From Streptomyces polyasparticus (GTDB lineage: Bacteria; Actinomycetota; Actinomycetes; Streptomycetales; Streptomycetaceae): a stretch of 64,000 nucleotides of DNA. Below the pieces are notes generated by a model. The model saw only the letters and a list, made by a program, of their open reading frames with translations, was not told where the DNA came from and did not search any database. The stretch is from NCBI RefSeq assembly GCF_014493765.1, contig NZ_JACTVJ010000005.1, positions 496,001 through 560,000 of the forward strand, read 5' to 3'. The position numbers and the translations under genes were made by a program. Position 1 is the first letter of the stretch, and each line of letters opens with the position of its first letter. Positions 43,833 through 54,352 of the stretch are shown one piece after another.

Positions 43833-45149
43833 GTGCGGCTCGGCAGCAGAAGATTCCCGCGCATCGCGCCCGGCCGGCTCTCCATCCCGGCCGCGCGCCT
43901 CTCGTCCCCGGCCGCCCCGGTGTACGCGGCCGCCGCCCTGGCCCTCGCCGCGCTCGCCGAGCTCACCCTGCGCACCTACTACACCGACGGCCGCTTCCCG
44001 CCGGCCCTGTTCCTCGCGCTCGGCATGACCGTGCCGCTGGCCGCGGTGCGCACGCAGCCCCTGTGGTCGGCCGTGATCACCGCGGCCTCGGCACTGCTCG
44101 CGCTCGCCCCGTACCACCTGTTCCTCGTGGCCGGACTGCCCTCGCTCCTGCTCTGTCTGTACGCGGCGGGCCGGCACGGTCCGCGGCTGCCGTCCACGCT
44201 CCTTCCGCTGCCCTTTCTCGGGTACGCGGTGGCCGGCCCCGGGGACCGCCTGGCCACCGTCCTCGTCTGTCTGAGCGCGCTGGCCGCGGCCGTCACCGGG
44301 CTGACCCGGCGCGCCCTGGCCGAGGCACGAGCGCACAGCGCGACCGAGCGGGCCATCGCGGAGACCCTCCAGGAGCATGCGGCGCGCGGCGAACGGGCCC
44401 GTATCGCACGGGAGTTGCACGACGTCGTGGCCCATCACATCTCGATGATCGCCGTGCAGGCCGAGACGGCCCGGCTCACCACGGCCGGGATGCCGCCGGC
44501 CGGCGCCGAGCGGCTGCTCGCGATCGGCGACACCGCCCGCACCGCGCTGACCGAGATGCGCCGGCTGCTCGGGGTGCTGCGCGAGGACGCCGAGGCCCCG
44601 CCGACCCGGCGCCCGCAGCCCGGTCTGCAGGAGCTCGCCGAGCTGGTCGACGAGGCCCGTGAGGCGGGCGGAGGCGCCACCCGTCTGATCGTCAGCGGCC
44701 GGATCCGCCCGCTCGACCAGGGCGTGGAGCTCACCGCGTACCGCATCGTGCAGGAGGCGCTCAGCAACGCCCGCCGTCATGCGCCGGGCGCGGCCGTCGA
44801 CGTGACCCTGCACTACACCGACGCCGCACTCCATCTGCGGATCCGCGACAACGGCCCGGGCCCGAAGTCCGCGTCCGCGCGCGGCGGCCACGGCCTGACC
44901 GGGATGCGCGAGCGCGCCGCGATGGTCGGCGGCTCACTGGCCTCGGGTCCCGCGCTCGGCGGCGGCTTCCGGATCGAGGCCCGCCTGCCGGCCCCCGCCG
45001 CGCAGGGCTCCGGAGGCACCCGCACTGCCGAGGCCGCAACCTCCGAGACCACCACCCTCAAGACGACCCCCGAGACCACCGTCCTCCAGACCACCGCCGA
45101 GGCCACAGCCCCCGAGTCCACCGCGCCGACGACAAAGGACACCCGATGA
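43833..45149 (+). CDS. NarL/DesK-type sensor histidine kinase
   Basis: About 438 residues from GTG 43833, which has GGAGG five bases upstream. Several N-terminal membrane helices (about 25-165) are followed by a HisKA_3 dimerisation helix with [16 protein letters not shown] and a HATPase with N-A-R-R-H-A and D-N-G-P-G. A C-terminal tail rich in Thr, Pro and Glu repeats T-x-E-T-T-type units. The stop overlaps the response regulator start (ATGA). Confidence 0.92.
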   Translation: MRLGSRRFPRIAPGRLSIPAARLSSPAAPVYAAAALALAALAELTLRTYYTDGRFPPALFLALGMTVPLAAVRTQPLWSAVITAASALLALAPYHLFLVAGLPSLLLCLYAAGRHGPRLPSTLLPLPFLGYAVAGPGDRLATVLVCLSALAAAVTGLTRRALAEARAHSATERAIAETLQEHAARGERARIARELHDVVAHHISMIAVQAETARLTTAGMPPAGAERLLAIGDTARTALTEMRRLLGVLREDAEAPPTRRPQPGLQELAELVDEAREAGGGATRLIVSGRIRPLDQGVELTAYRIVQEALSNARRHAPGAAVDVTLHYTDAALHLRIRDNGPGPKSASARGGHGLTGMRERAAMVGGSLASGPALGGGFRIEARLPAPAAQGSGGTRTAEAATSETTTLKTTPETTVLQTTAEATAPESTAPTTKDTR

Positions 45150-45811
45150 GCGCACCGCTCCGCCTCGTCATCGCCGACGACCACGAACTGGTCCGCGCGG
45201 GCTACGCCGGGCTGCTCGCCACCCAGCCCGACTTCGAGGTGGTCGGCACCGCGAAGGACGGCGCCGAAGCCGTCCGCGTCTGCCGCGAACTCACCCCCGA
45301 TCTGGTCCTCATGGACGTCCGGATGCCGGTGATGGACGGGATCGAGGCCACGGCTCGGCTCGCCGACACCGGCATCCGCGTCCTGATGCTGACCACGTTC
45401 GACCTCGACGAGCATGTCTACGACGCGCTCGGCGCGGGAGCGGGCGGCTTCCTCCTGAAGGACGTGACCGCCGAGCGGCTCTTCGACGCGGTACGCGTGG
45501 TCGCCGCCGGCGAGGCCCTGCTCGCGCCCACCGTGACGCGCCGCCTGATCGCCGAGTTCGCCCGGCTGCGGCCCTCGGCCCGTCCGGCCGCGGACCTCGC
45601 CGCGCTCACCCCGCGCGAGACCCAGGTGCTCCGGCTGATCGCGGAGGGTCTGTCCAACCCGGAGCTCGCGGCCCGGCTGCATGTCAGCGAGGAGACCGTG
45701 AAGACCCATGTGAGCCGGATCCTGGCCAAGCTGGGACTGCGGGACCGCACGCAGGCGGTGGTGGCCGCGTACGAGTCGGGCCTCGTGGTCCCGGGCGGCA
45801 ACGCCCGCTGA
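45146..45811 (+). CDS. NarL/FixJ-type response regulator
   Basis: 221 residues. A receiver domain with D-D near the start and the phosphoacceptor Asp in V-L-M-D-V-R-M-P, then a LuxR-type helix-turn-helix (L-T-P-R-E-T-Q-V-L-x-L-I-A-E-G-L-S-N). Its ATG overlaps the kinase stop by four bases. It probably controls the divergent exporter operon. The 45812-45978 gap carries a TCATTAATGA palindrome upstream of the transpeptidase. Confidence 0.94.
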   Translation: MSAPLRLVIADDHELVRAGYAGLLATQPDFEVVGTAKDGAEAVRVCRELTPDLVLMDVRMPVMDGIEATARLADTGIRVLMLTTFDLDEHVYDALGAGAGGFLLKDVTAERLFDAVRVVAAGEALLAPTVTRRLIAEFARLRPSARPAADLAALTPRETQVLRLIAEGLSNPELAARLHVSEETVKTHVSRILAKLGLRDRTQAVVAAYESGLVVPGGNAR

Positions 45812-45978
45812 GAGCCCGGGACCGAACCCGTGCCCCGCGCCCCGGGGTTACTGCGTTCGGGCTGAACCCTTCGCGCCGCGCGCCCGTTCGGGCTCCACCC
45901 GTACGCCGGTCATTAATGATGATCTTTCACACCGGGTGCCCTCATTCGTGCGCCCTCGGAGTTGGAGGAGTCGTCACG

Positions 45979-47355
45979 TTGAGCGCACGTATCCGGACCC
46001 TGGGCACCGTCTCCACCGTCACCGCCGCACTCCTGCTCGCGGCAGCCGCGCACTCCCCCGGCACGGGGGCCGCACCGCACGGCACGGCTGTCGCACCGCA
46101 GGGCCCCGTCGACACGCTGCTCACGGCGTCGGCGCCGCGCGACACCCAACTCGCCCTGGGAAAGAAGGGGTTGTGCCGCGCTCCCGGCGGCGGCCGGATC
46201 TGCCTGATCAGCCACCCGGGCGCGGACACGTGGACCGTACCGATGACCGCGGGACGCAAGTCGGTCGAGCAGCCGGTCGCCCTCGCGGGCCGCCTCGCCC
46301 TGACGATGCGGGCCAACGGCCGCATCACCGATGTCTCCGTGACCGGCTCCCGCGGCAGCGCGCTCGCCGGCGCCCTCAGCGCCGACGGCCGCACCTGGCG
46401 CTCCACCTGGGCGGTGCCGGCCGGCTTCCGCTACCGCGCGACCGTGCGCGCCGAGTCCCCGTCCGGCGACCCGGTCGTCTCCACTCTGCGGTTCCGTACG
46501 GCGGCGCCTCAAGGCCGCCGTCTCACCGCCGAGTTCGGCCCGGGCCCCGGTACGTACGGCGTGGGCCAGCCCGTCACCGCCACGCTCAACCGGCCCGTGC
46601 CGGCCCGGCGCACCGAGGCCCGAGCGCGGATCGAGCAGTCGCTGCGGGTGAACTCCTCGCCGCAGGTCGAGGGCGCCTGGTACTGGGTGGACGAGCAGAC
46701 CCTGCACTACCGTCCGCGCACCTTCTGGCCCGCGCACACCGAGATCACGGTGCGCAGCGCGCTCGACGGTGTGCACATCGGCGACGGCGTGTACGGAGCC
46801 GGGTCCAAGCCCCTGACGCTCAGGATCGGCGACCGTATCGAGGCGATCACCGACGCGTCCACGCACACGATGACCGTGCTGCGCAACGGCGAGGAGATCC
46901 GCACCATCCCCGTGACCACGGGCAAGGCCGGCTACCGCACCCGCAACGGCATCAAGACGGTGCTGGCCAAGGAGCGTCTGGTGCGGATGCGCGGCGAGGG
47001 CATCGGCATCGCGCGCGGCAGCAGCGACTACTTCGACCTGAAGGTGCACTACGCGACCCGGGTCACCTGGAGCGGCGAGTACGTGCACGCCGCCCCGTGG
47101 TCGGTGGGTTCGCACGGCGTCGCCAACGTCAGCCACGGCTGCACCGGGATGAGCATGTCCAACGCCGCATGGTTCTTCGATCTGGTGCGCCCCGGCGACA
47201 TCGTCCAGGTGGTCAACAGCCTCGGCGAGGACATGACGCCCTTCGACAACGGATACGGCGACTGGAACCTGTCCTGGAAGAAGTGGCGCAAGGGCTCCAC
47301 GGTGCAGGCCGCGAACAAGGTGCCCGCGGGCCCGCGTCTGTCGCCGATGGCCTGA
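45979..47355 (+). CDS. Secreted L,D-transpeptidase (YkuD family)
   Basis: 458 residues from TTG 45979, which has GGAGGAG (45964-45970) at the right distance; the frame opens earlier at 45916. A signal peptide (about 1-30) precedes two Ig-like (BACON-type) regions and a YkuD domain. The catalytic part reads S-H-G-V-A-N-V-S-H-G-C, with Cys388 as the nucleophile. The enzyme makes 3-3 crosslinks in peptidoglycan. It is convergent with the DUF4239 gene, 7 bp apart. Confidence 0.9.
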   Translation: MSARIRTLGTVSTVTAALLLAAAAHSPGTGAAPHGTAVAPQGPVDTLLTASAPRDTQLALGKKGLCRAPGGGRICLISHPGADTWTVPMTAGRKSVEQPVALAGRLALTMRANGRITDVSVTGSRGSALAGALSADGRTWRSTWAVPAGFRYRATVRAESPSGDPVVSTLRFRTAAPQGRRLTAEFGPGPGTYGVGQPVTATLNRPVPARRTEARARIEQSLRVNSSPQVEGAWYWVDEQTLHYRPRTFWPAHTEITVRSALDGVHIGDGVYGAGSKPLTLRIGDRIEAITDASTHTMTVLRNGEEIRTIPVTTGKAGYRTRNGIKTVLAKERLVRMRGEGIGIARGSSDYFDLKVHYATRVTWSGEYVHAAPWSVGSHGVANVSHGCTGMSMSNAAWFFDLVRPGDIVQVVNSLGEDMTPFDNGYGDWNLSWKKWRKGSTVQAANKVPAGPRLSPMA

Positions 47356-47362
47356 CCACCCC

Positions 47363-48124
47363 TCACACCCCGACGATCAACTCCTGGAAGGGCTCGGCCG
47401 ATTCGGTGCCGTAGCGGCCGAAGGGCGCGTCGAAGTTCCACACCAGGAACAGCAGGAACACGATCAAGGCACTGAACACCCCGGCGAGCAGCAGCTCGCG
47501 CGCCGAGCGCCGGATCTGCAGCGTGAAGATCAGCCCGACGATCACCACCCCGCCCGCGACCAGGCCGAACCACACCACGCCCGGCAGCGTCGGCTCGGCC
47601 GCGCTCACCCGTACATGCCGGGCGTCGTCGGCGATCGCGATCTGGTCGAGCAGCGGCTGATAGGCCTGCGCCTGCAGATCGGACGCCGGTGCCTGACGCG
47701 TGATGTCCCCGCGTACCTCCGAAAGGAGTTCGGCGCCGTGCCCCGACGGTGCGGTGCCCGAGGTGAGCTGGGGCCACTCGCTGCGGACGGTGTGCGCGGC
47801 GTACGCGGCGACCTGCTCGCGGATCCGGTCGCGCACCTCGGGCGGATAGACCTCGACCCGCTGCGTCACCTCGTACAGCGCCTGCGCCTCACGCCGTACG
47901 GAGTCCTCCGCCGCACCCCTGGCCTCCCAGACCCCGGCGATCGCGAGGCCGAGCACGATCGCGTAGACCACGCCGACCATCATCACCATGTACTCGATGA
48001 CATCGGGCGTCTGCGAGGTGTCGTCCTCGGCGGCCGCCTGGGTGCGGTGCCGCAGCATCGGCACGGCGATGACCACGGCGCAGACGAACACCATGGCGAG
48101 GGCGAGGACCAGCCATTCGGACAC
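47363..48124 (-). CDS. DUF4239 membrane protein
   Basis: 253 residues with four likely membrane helices: near 5-25, 48-66, 183-200 and 215-235, and a helical middle (V-A-A-Y-A-A-H-T-V-x-S-E-W-P). The layout and the E-Y-M-V-M-M-V-G-V-V-Y-A-I-V-L-G-L motif match DUF4239, bestrophin-like proteins of unknown function. A GGAG precedes the GTG. It is convergent with the transpeptidase gene. Confidence 0.8.
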   Translation of the reverse strand: MSEWLVLALAMVFVCAVVIAVPMLRHRTQAAAEDDTSQTPDVIEYMVMMVGVVYAIVLGLAIAGVWEARGAAEDSVRREAQALYEVTQRVEVYPPEVRDRIREQVAAYAAHTVRSEWPQLTSGTAPSGHGAELLSEVRGDITRQAPASDLQAQAYQPLLDQIAIADDARHVRVSAAEPTLPGVVWFGLVAGGVVIVGLIFTLQIRRSARELLLAGVFSALIVFLLFLVWNFDAPFGRYGTESAEPFQELIVGV

Positions 48125-48196
48125 GGGACAACTCCGGGGATGCGTAGGGGACTTGAGACTTGCCGATCACGGGCCCGGACCGGGGCCGCGGCCAGG

Positions 48197-48763
48197 TCAG
48201 GCCCTGGCCGAGCGGCCCCGCCCGCCGGGCCTGAGGGCCGCGGCGGCGAGGACGGCCGGGGCGGTGACCACGGTCATCAGCGTGACGGTGGAGAAGCCGC
48301 CTGGTACGGGACGCTTGACCAGGGCCGAGCGGTAGGGGCGTACGGGGAAGGTGGGCCCGTGCGCCATGGGCCGCGGGGGCGGGGAGAGTTCGGGGGGCAC
48401 GGGCTCGAAAGGTGCGGGCCTGAAAGCAGGGGCCGCCGCGGTGTCGAAGGGTGGCAGGGCGGCGGCGACCGGCGCAGGGGGCTGTCCGGGAGGCGCGGGC
48501 CGGTCCCGGGCCGGCGGCTCGGCGTCGGCCGGTGTGCCGGGCGCCCGGGGTTCGGAGGCCGGCGCGCCGGGATGCGGCTGCGGTGCGGCGGGAGACGCGG
48601 GCGTCGGCGGGGAGGGCGGTGCGGGTTCCGCCCGGCACTCCCCGACCAGCCCCGTCACGGCCGTGTGCACCACGCCCGCCGCGTCGGCGTTCACCTGCGA
48701 CGCGACCTGCACGGGGGTCAGGGCCACGAAGGCGCCCAGGCCCACCAGACACAGCACAGCCAT
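48197..48763 (-). CDS. Proline-rich exported or membrane protein of unknown function
   Basis: 188 residues. The N-terminal hydrophobic stretch (about 1-20) can act as a signal; residues about 45-140 are Pro/Ala/Glu-rich and low complexity, with a second hydrophobic stretch near 155-175. No known domain is recognised. The GAGTGAGGG ribosome site and strand agree with the neighbours, but the composition makes a non-coding frame possible. Expression is unproven. Confidence 0.55.
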   Translation of the reverse strand: MAVLCLVGLGAFVALTPVQVASQVNADAAGVVHTAVTGLVGECRAEPAPPSPPTPASPAAPQPHPGAPASEPRAPGTPADAEPPARDRPAPPGQPPAPVAAALPPFDTAAAPAFRPAPFEPVPPELSPPPRPMAHGPTFPVRPYRSALVKRPVPGGFSTVTLMTVVTAPAVLAAAALRPGGRGRSARA

Positions 48764-48871
48764 CCGCCGCCCTCACTCCACACCGCCGGGGTCCCGCATC
48801 AAACGATCAAACGAATCAAACGATGAACCGGGCCGTACGACACGGAACGTGTCCGGCGGCGCCCACGGCGT

Positions 48872-49783
48872 TCACCCCTGGACGTGGCCGGCAGCGCGTG
48901 CCGGGTCCCCGGCGGGCAGGCTCTGCTCCAGGTCGTCCAGGGCCTGCCGGGCGGCCACGATGCGCTGCCGCAGCAGGGGGACCTCCTGCTCGGCCTGCTC
49001 GCCGCGCCCCTGCCGCCGTCCTTGCTGCCTCTGCTCCTCCTCGTGCTCCAACTCCTTCGCTTCTTCGAGGGAGTTGATGACGACACCGATCAGCACATTG
49101 ACCAGGACGAAGGAGGCCATCAGCACGTACGCCCCGTAATAGAGCAGTGTCCAGCGCGAGAACGACAGGCCCGCGTGCACCGCGTCCCCGAGCCCGTCGA
49201 GCGTCATCAGGAGCAGCAGGGTCAGCAGCGCGCGGCCGAGCGAGCCGAAGTGGGCGGGGTCGTGCTCGTGGAAGAAGACCCAGCCGACCATCGCGTACAC
49301 ATAGAGCAGCAGCGCCCCGACGAGCAGAAAGCTGAGCGTGCCGGGCAGGCTGCGGGCCACCGCGACCAGGAGCACCCGCAGCTGCGGCAGGAAGCGCGCG
49401 GTGCGCAGCACCCGGGCCAGGCGAAGGAGCCGGAGCAAGGTGGTGTTCTCGCTCACCACCGGCAGGAACGCGCAGAGGACCACCGCGAGATCGAAGAGGT
49501 TCCAGGGGTCGCGGAAGAAGGCGCGCGGCCGGTCCGCGTGGGCGGCGATCCGCAGCAGGATCTCCACGGTGAAGCCGAGGAGGCACAGCCGCTCGGCCAG
49601 CCGGAGTCCCTCGCTCCACTCTGCGGCCAGGCCCGAGTAGGTCTCCATACCGAGCAGCAACGCGTTGGCCAGGATCAGACTCATCACGAGGACCGCGAAC
49701 CAGCGGGCCTCGGTGATCTTCCGGCAGCGGGCGGCCAGGGCCCCGCGGGCGGTCTGCTCCACAACCGCCGAATGGACCGACAT
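48872..49783 (-). CDS. One-domain voltage-gated cation channel (NaChBac-like)
   Basis: 303 residues. Six helices in the voltage-gated layout; S4 has Arg every third residue (L-L-R-L-L-R-L-A-R-V-L-R-T-A-R). The pore loop reads L-M-T-L-D-G-L-G-D. In NaChBac the filter is T-L-E-S-W-A-S; here Glu is Asp and the Trp is absent. The C-terminus is a charged coiled coil (about 245-300), as in tetrameric channels. Start has AAGGAG behind it. Ion selectivity cannot be predicted from this filter. Confidence 0.88.
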   Translation of the reverse strand: MSVHSAVVEQTARGALAARCRKITEARWFAVLVMSLILANALLLGMETYSGLAAEWSEGLRLAERLCLLGFTVEILLRIAAHADRPRAFFRDPWNLFDLAVVLCAFLPVVSENTTLLRLLRLARVLRTARFLPQLRVLLVAVARSLPGTLSFLLVGALLLYVYAMVGWVFFHEHDPAHFGSLGRALLTLLLLMTLDGLGDAVHAGLSFSRWTLLYYGAYVLMASFVLVNVLIGVVINSLEEAKELEHEEEQRQQGRRQGRGEQAEQEVPLLRQRIVAARQALDDLEQSLPAGDPARAAGHVQG

Positions 49784-50084
49784 CGCACTCCTTCACAGCA
49801 CACGGACAGTGACGGAATGAAGATCGCCCAGTGAGGTCCCCCGTACGGACCTGCCGCGCCGGTCTCACCCGCAGGGATGACCAGGTGAACGCGCGCATCG
49901 GATCCGAGAGTTGACGGTGTGATGTACGGAACTGTGCATTTCGCTCCGGGAAACCGATTCGTCATCAAGGATGGGAATAGCTCAAAAAGGGAACCCTTTC
50001 CCCGACCTCTCCCCCTGTGTCCGACCGGCCCGCGCCTGAGAGCCTCTCCAGCAGCGGGCACGACGCGGAAGGATGACGTGCGCC
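49784..50084. other. A/T-rich divergent intergenic region
   Basis: The 301 bp between the channel gene and the LPG-synthase-type gene are lower in GC than their surroundings, especially 49918-50000, where promoters for either side are likely. A small 6-bp dyad (AAAGGG-AA-CCCTTT, 49986-49999) is present. I see no convincing hexamer pair and no gene. Confidence 0.4.
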
Positions 50085-51095
50085 GTGTCCCCGCTCCGGC
50101 TCGAAGAGCTGCCTGCCCCTGGGCCCGCCTCCCCGGCCCTTCGCCTCAAGCGCCTGCCCTTCGGCGGACGCCAGGTCCGCCTGATCCTCAGCGTGCTGCC
50201 CCTCCTGTTCATCGGGACCTGGGCGGCGCTCGACTGGGACGCCGTACGCGACGGCACCGCCCGTCTCGCGTCCGCCGACCCAGGACTCCTGTTCCTCGCC
50301 GTGGTCTTCACCGGCCTGTGCAGCGTCAGTGCCTCGTTCATCCGGCAGGGCGCGATCCCCGAGCGGCTGCCGCCGGGCCGGCTGCTCGCCTCGCAGTTCG
50401 CGGCGGGCGCCGCCAACCATGTGCTGCCGGCCGGGCTCGGTGCGCACGCGGTCACCTTGCGGTTTCTGCAGGCCCGCGGAATCCCGCTGGCCAGGGCCAC
50501 CGCTTCGCTCGCGCTGTATTCGCTGGTCAAGCCGGTGGCGAAGTTCGCCCTGATCCTCGTGTTCCTGGTCGCGTTCCCCGACACGCTGCCCGTGCGCGAG
50601 CTGCTGCCCACGGGTGAGACCTTCCTGATCATCGCCGGCTGCGCGGCGGGGGCCCTCGTGACGGTGGCCCTGGTGCTCAAGTTCGTCCACCCGCTGCGCC
50701 GCCCCTTGATGACCTTCCTCGGCACGGCGCTCACCGACGCGCGGCTGCTGCACAGCAGGCCGAGCCGGGTCCTCGCACTGTGGGGCGGTGCGGCCGCGCT
50801 GCCGCTGTTCCAGGCGGCGACCCTGGCCGCGGTCGCCGCCTCGCTGGGCGTGCCGCTGCCCTGGACCCACGTGATCTTCGCCCACCTCGCGGCGAGCGCG
50901 ATGGTGGGCGCGGTGCCGGCGCCGGGCGGGATCGGTCCGGTGGACGCCGCGATGGTGTTCACCCTGGTCGTCTTCGGCACGCCGATGGCCCTGGCCACGG
51001 CCACCGTGATCGGCTACCGCGTGATCAGCGGCTGGCTGCCCCTGCTGCCGGGGGCGCTGGCGCTTTCGGTGCTCGTACGGAAGAAAGTGCTGTAG
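50085..51095 (+). CDS. Lysylphosphatidylglycerol synthase-type (UPF0104/MprF N-terminal) membrane protein
   Basis: About 336 residues, nearly all hydrophobic, with eight or so helices and the family pattern G-A-A-N-H-V-L-P-A-G-L-G and A-P-G-G-I-G-P-V-D in the last third. It is only the membrane half of MprF; no aminoacyl-transferase domain follows, so lipid flipping or transport is more likely. GTG 50085 has GGAAGG at 12 bases; ATG 50073 overlaps that site. It ends in 18-bp degenerate tandem units. Confidence 0.85.
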   Translation: MSPLRLEELPAPGPASPALRLKRLPFGGRQVRLILSVLPLLFIGTWAALDWDAVRDGTARLASADPGLLFLAVVFTGLCSVSASFIRQGAIPERLPPGRLLASQFAAGAANHVLPAGLGAHAVTLRFLQARGIPLARATASLALYSLVKPVAKFALILVFLVAFPDTLPVRELLPTGETFLIIAGCAAGALVTVALVLKFVHPLRRPLMTFLGTALTDARLLHSRPSRVLALWGGAAALPLFQAATLAAVAASLGVPLPWTHVIFAHLAASAMVGAVPAPGGIGPVDAAMVFTLVVFGTPMALATATVIGYRVISGWLPLLPGALALSVLVRKKVL

Positions 51096-51142
51096 TCGCA
51101 GGAAGCGCTGCAGCCGTAAGCAGTGCTGCGGCCGTAAACAGC
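51089..51142. repeat. Degenerate 18-bp tandem repeat between the LPG-type and Fur genes
   Basis: Three contiguous 18-bp units begin at 51089, 51107 and 51125, each starting GCTG and resembling GCTGCRGCCGTAARCAGY. The first unit covers the stop codon of the LPG-synthase-type gene. They sit between two convergent genes and may be remnants of a duplicated terminator. Confidence 0.7.
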
Positions 51143-51152
51143 TGTGCGGCGA

Positions 51153-51566
51153 TCAGGTCGCGCAGGACGGGCACACCCCGCGATACGTGACCTCCACCGC
51201 CTCGACCGTGAAGCCGTAGCGCTCCTCGGCCGGCAGATCCGACAGCGGATTGCCCTGCGGGCGCACATCACGGATGGCGCCGCACCCCGAGCACACCAGG
51301 TGCTGGTGCGGCCGGTGCGCATTGGGGTCGTAGCGCTTGGCGCGGCCGTCGGTGGAGACCTCGATGACCTCGCCGAGCGAGACCAGCTCGCCGAGCGTGT
51401 TGTAGACGGTCGCGCGGGAGATCTCCGGCAGCTTCGCGGCCGCCCGCACATGCACCTCGTCCGCCGTCAGATGCACATGGTCGCCGTCGAGCACCTCCGC
51501 CACGACGCGGCGCTGCGAGGTCATCCGCCAGCCGCGGCCACGCAGACGCTCAAGGAGGTCGCTCAT
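51153..51566 (-). CDS. Fur-family (PerR/CatR/FurA-like) repressor
   Basis: 137 residues, the length of a Fur protein. Helix-turn-helix near residues 30-65 (E-I-S-R-A-T-V-Y-N-T-L), regulatory metal region with R-P-H-Q-H-L-V-C-S-G-C-G and a C-terminal C-P-S-C; the two CxxC pairs would hold structural zinc. It is divergent from katG, the layout of peroxide-sensing Fur proteins that repress a catalase-peroxidase. A 13-bp dyad in the katG promoter is the expected target. Confidence 0.93.
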   Translation of the reverse strand: MSDLLERLRGRGWRMTSQRRVVAEVLDGDHVHLTADEVHVRAAAKLPEISRATVYNTLGELVSLGEVIEVSTDGRAKRYDPNAHRPHQHLVCSGCGAIRDVRPQGNPLSDLPAEERYGFTVEAVEVTYRGVCPSCAT

Positions 51567-51641
51567 CTCGGATCACCATTCTTCTCAATCGGCACAGCCG
51601 GGTCGGCAGGACAATCGCGGCCACAAGGATTAGCGTGTTTC

Positions 51642-51669
51642 TTGACTTGGACTCTGTCCATTGTAGGAT
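51642..51669 (+). promoter_or_regulatory. katG promoter with an embedded dyad
   Basis: TTGACT (51642-51647), a 16-bp spacer and TAGGAT (51664-51669) make a strong promoter. TGGACTCTGTCCA (51648-51660) fills most of the spacer and is a perfect 5-3-5 dyad (TGGAC, TCT, GTCCA), the expected place for a Fur-type repressor. A separate perfect palindrome, CATTGAGCTCAATG (51691-51704), lies in the leader just downstream of the likely start site. Confidence 0.7.
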
Positions 51670-51690
51670 CGAGCCCGACGAGATCCAAGA

Positions 51691-51704
51691 CATTGAGCTC
51701 AATG
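51691..51704. promoter_or_regulatory. 14-bp perfect palindrome in the katG leader
   Basis: CATTGAGCTCAATG is a complete palindrome about 15 bases past the predicted start. It could be a second operator. No pairing with the upstream dyad is obvious. Confidence 0.5.
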
Positions 51705-51792
51705 CAGTACAAAGAGCGCAACGCGGAAGAGCTGCAGTGCGGAGCGCATCACGAGCTGCCGTACTGGACCTCGGCCCTGACGCATCACTTGA

Positions 51793-54024
<2,232 letters not shown>

Positions 54025-54086
54025 GCGGGTGCCTGGTGGGGGCTTCCTGAGCCTCACTGAGGTTCGCTGAGGCTCGCTGACCGAGC

Positions 54087-54130
54087 ACTGTGGCCCTGTC
54101 CCGGGTAACTCCCCGGGACAGGGCCACAGT
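54087..54130 (+). terminator. Strong terminator after katG
   Basis: A perfect 18-bp stem (54088-54105 with 54112-54129), 19 bp with the flanking A-T pair, closes a 6-nt loop, about 63 bp past the katG stop. The tail TTGTTCT is a weak U-tract. It fits a highly expressed gene. Confidence 0.93.
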
Positions 54131-54352
54131 TGTTCTCCGTGCGGCTCCGCGCCCGCTCCTGCGTACAGTCCGGCGGTCCTCGCGCGGGCGTTCGGAAATC
54201 GTCGCGCGGGATCCCGGGGAGTCCTCGCCAAGCACGCCGGATCCGAGCGGGAGAGGCGGTCCGGAGGCCAAACTGGTGACGAAGGCGGGGAGTTGTGGAG
54301 CGGAGCTTCACTCGGCGCACCCCGAGGCCGGAGCCGATGAAAGGGATGGCAA
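54131..54352. other. Intergenic region before the LuxR-type regulator
   Basis: Between the katG terminator and the start of the LuxR-type gene. It must hold that gene's promoter. I see no convincing promoter hexamers, no hairpin of note and no credible ORF. Confidence 0.4.
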
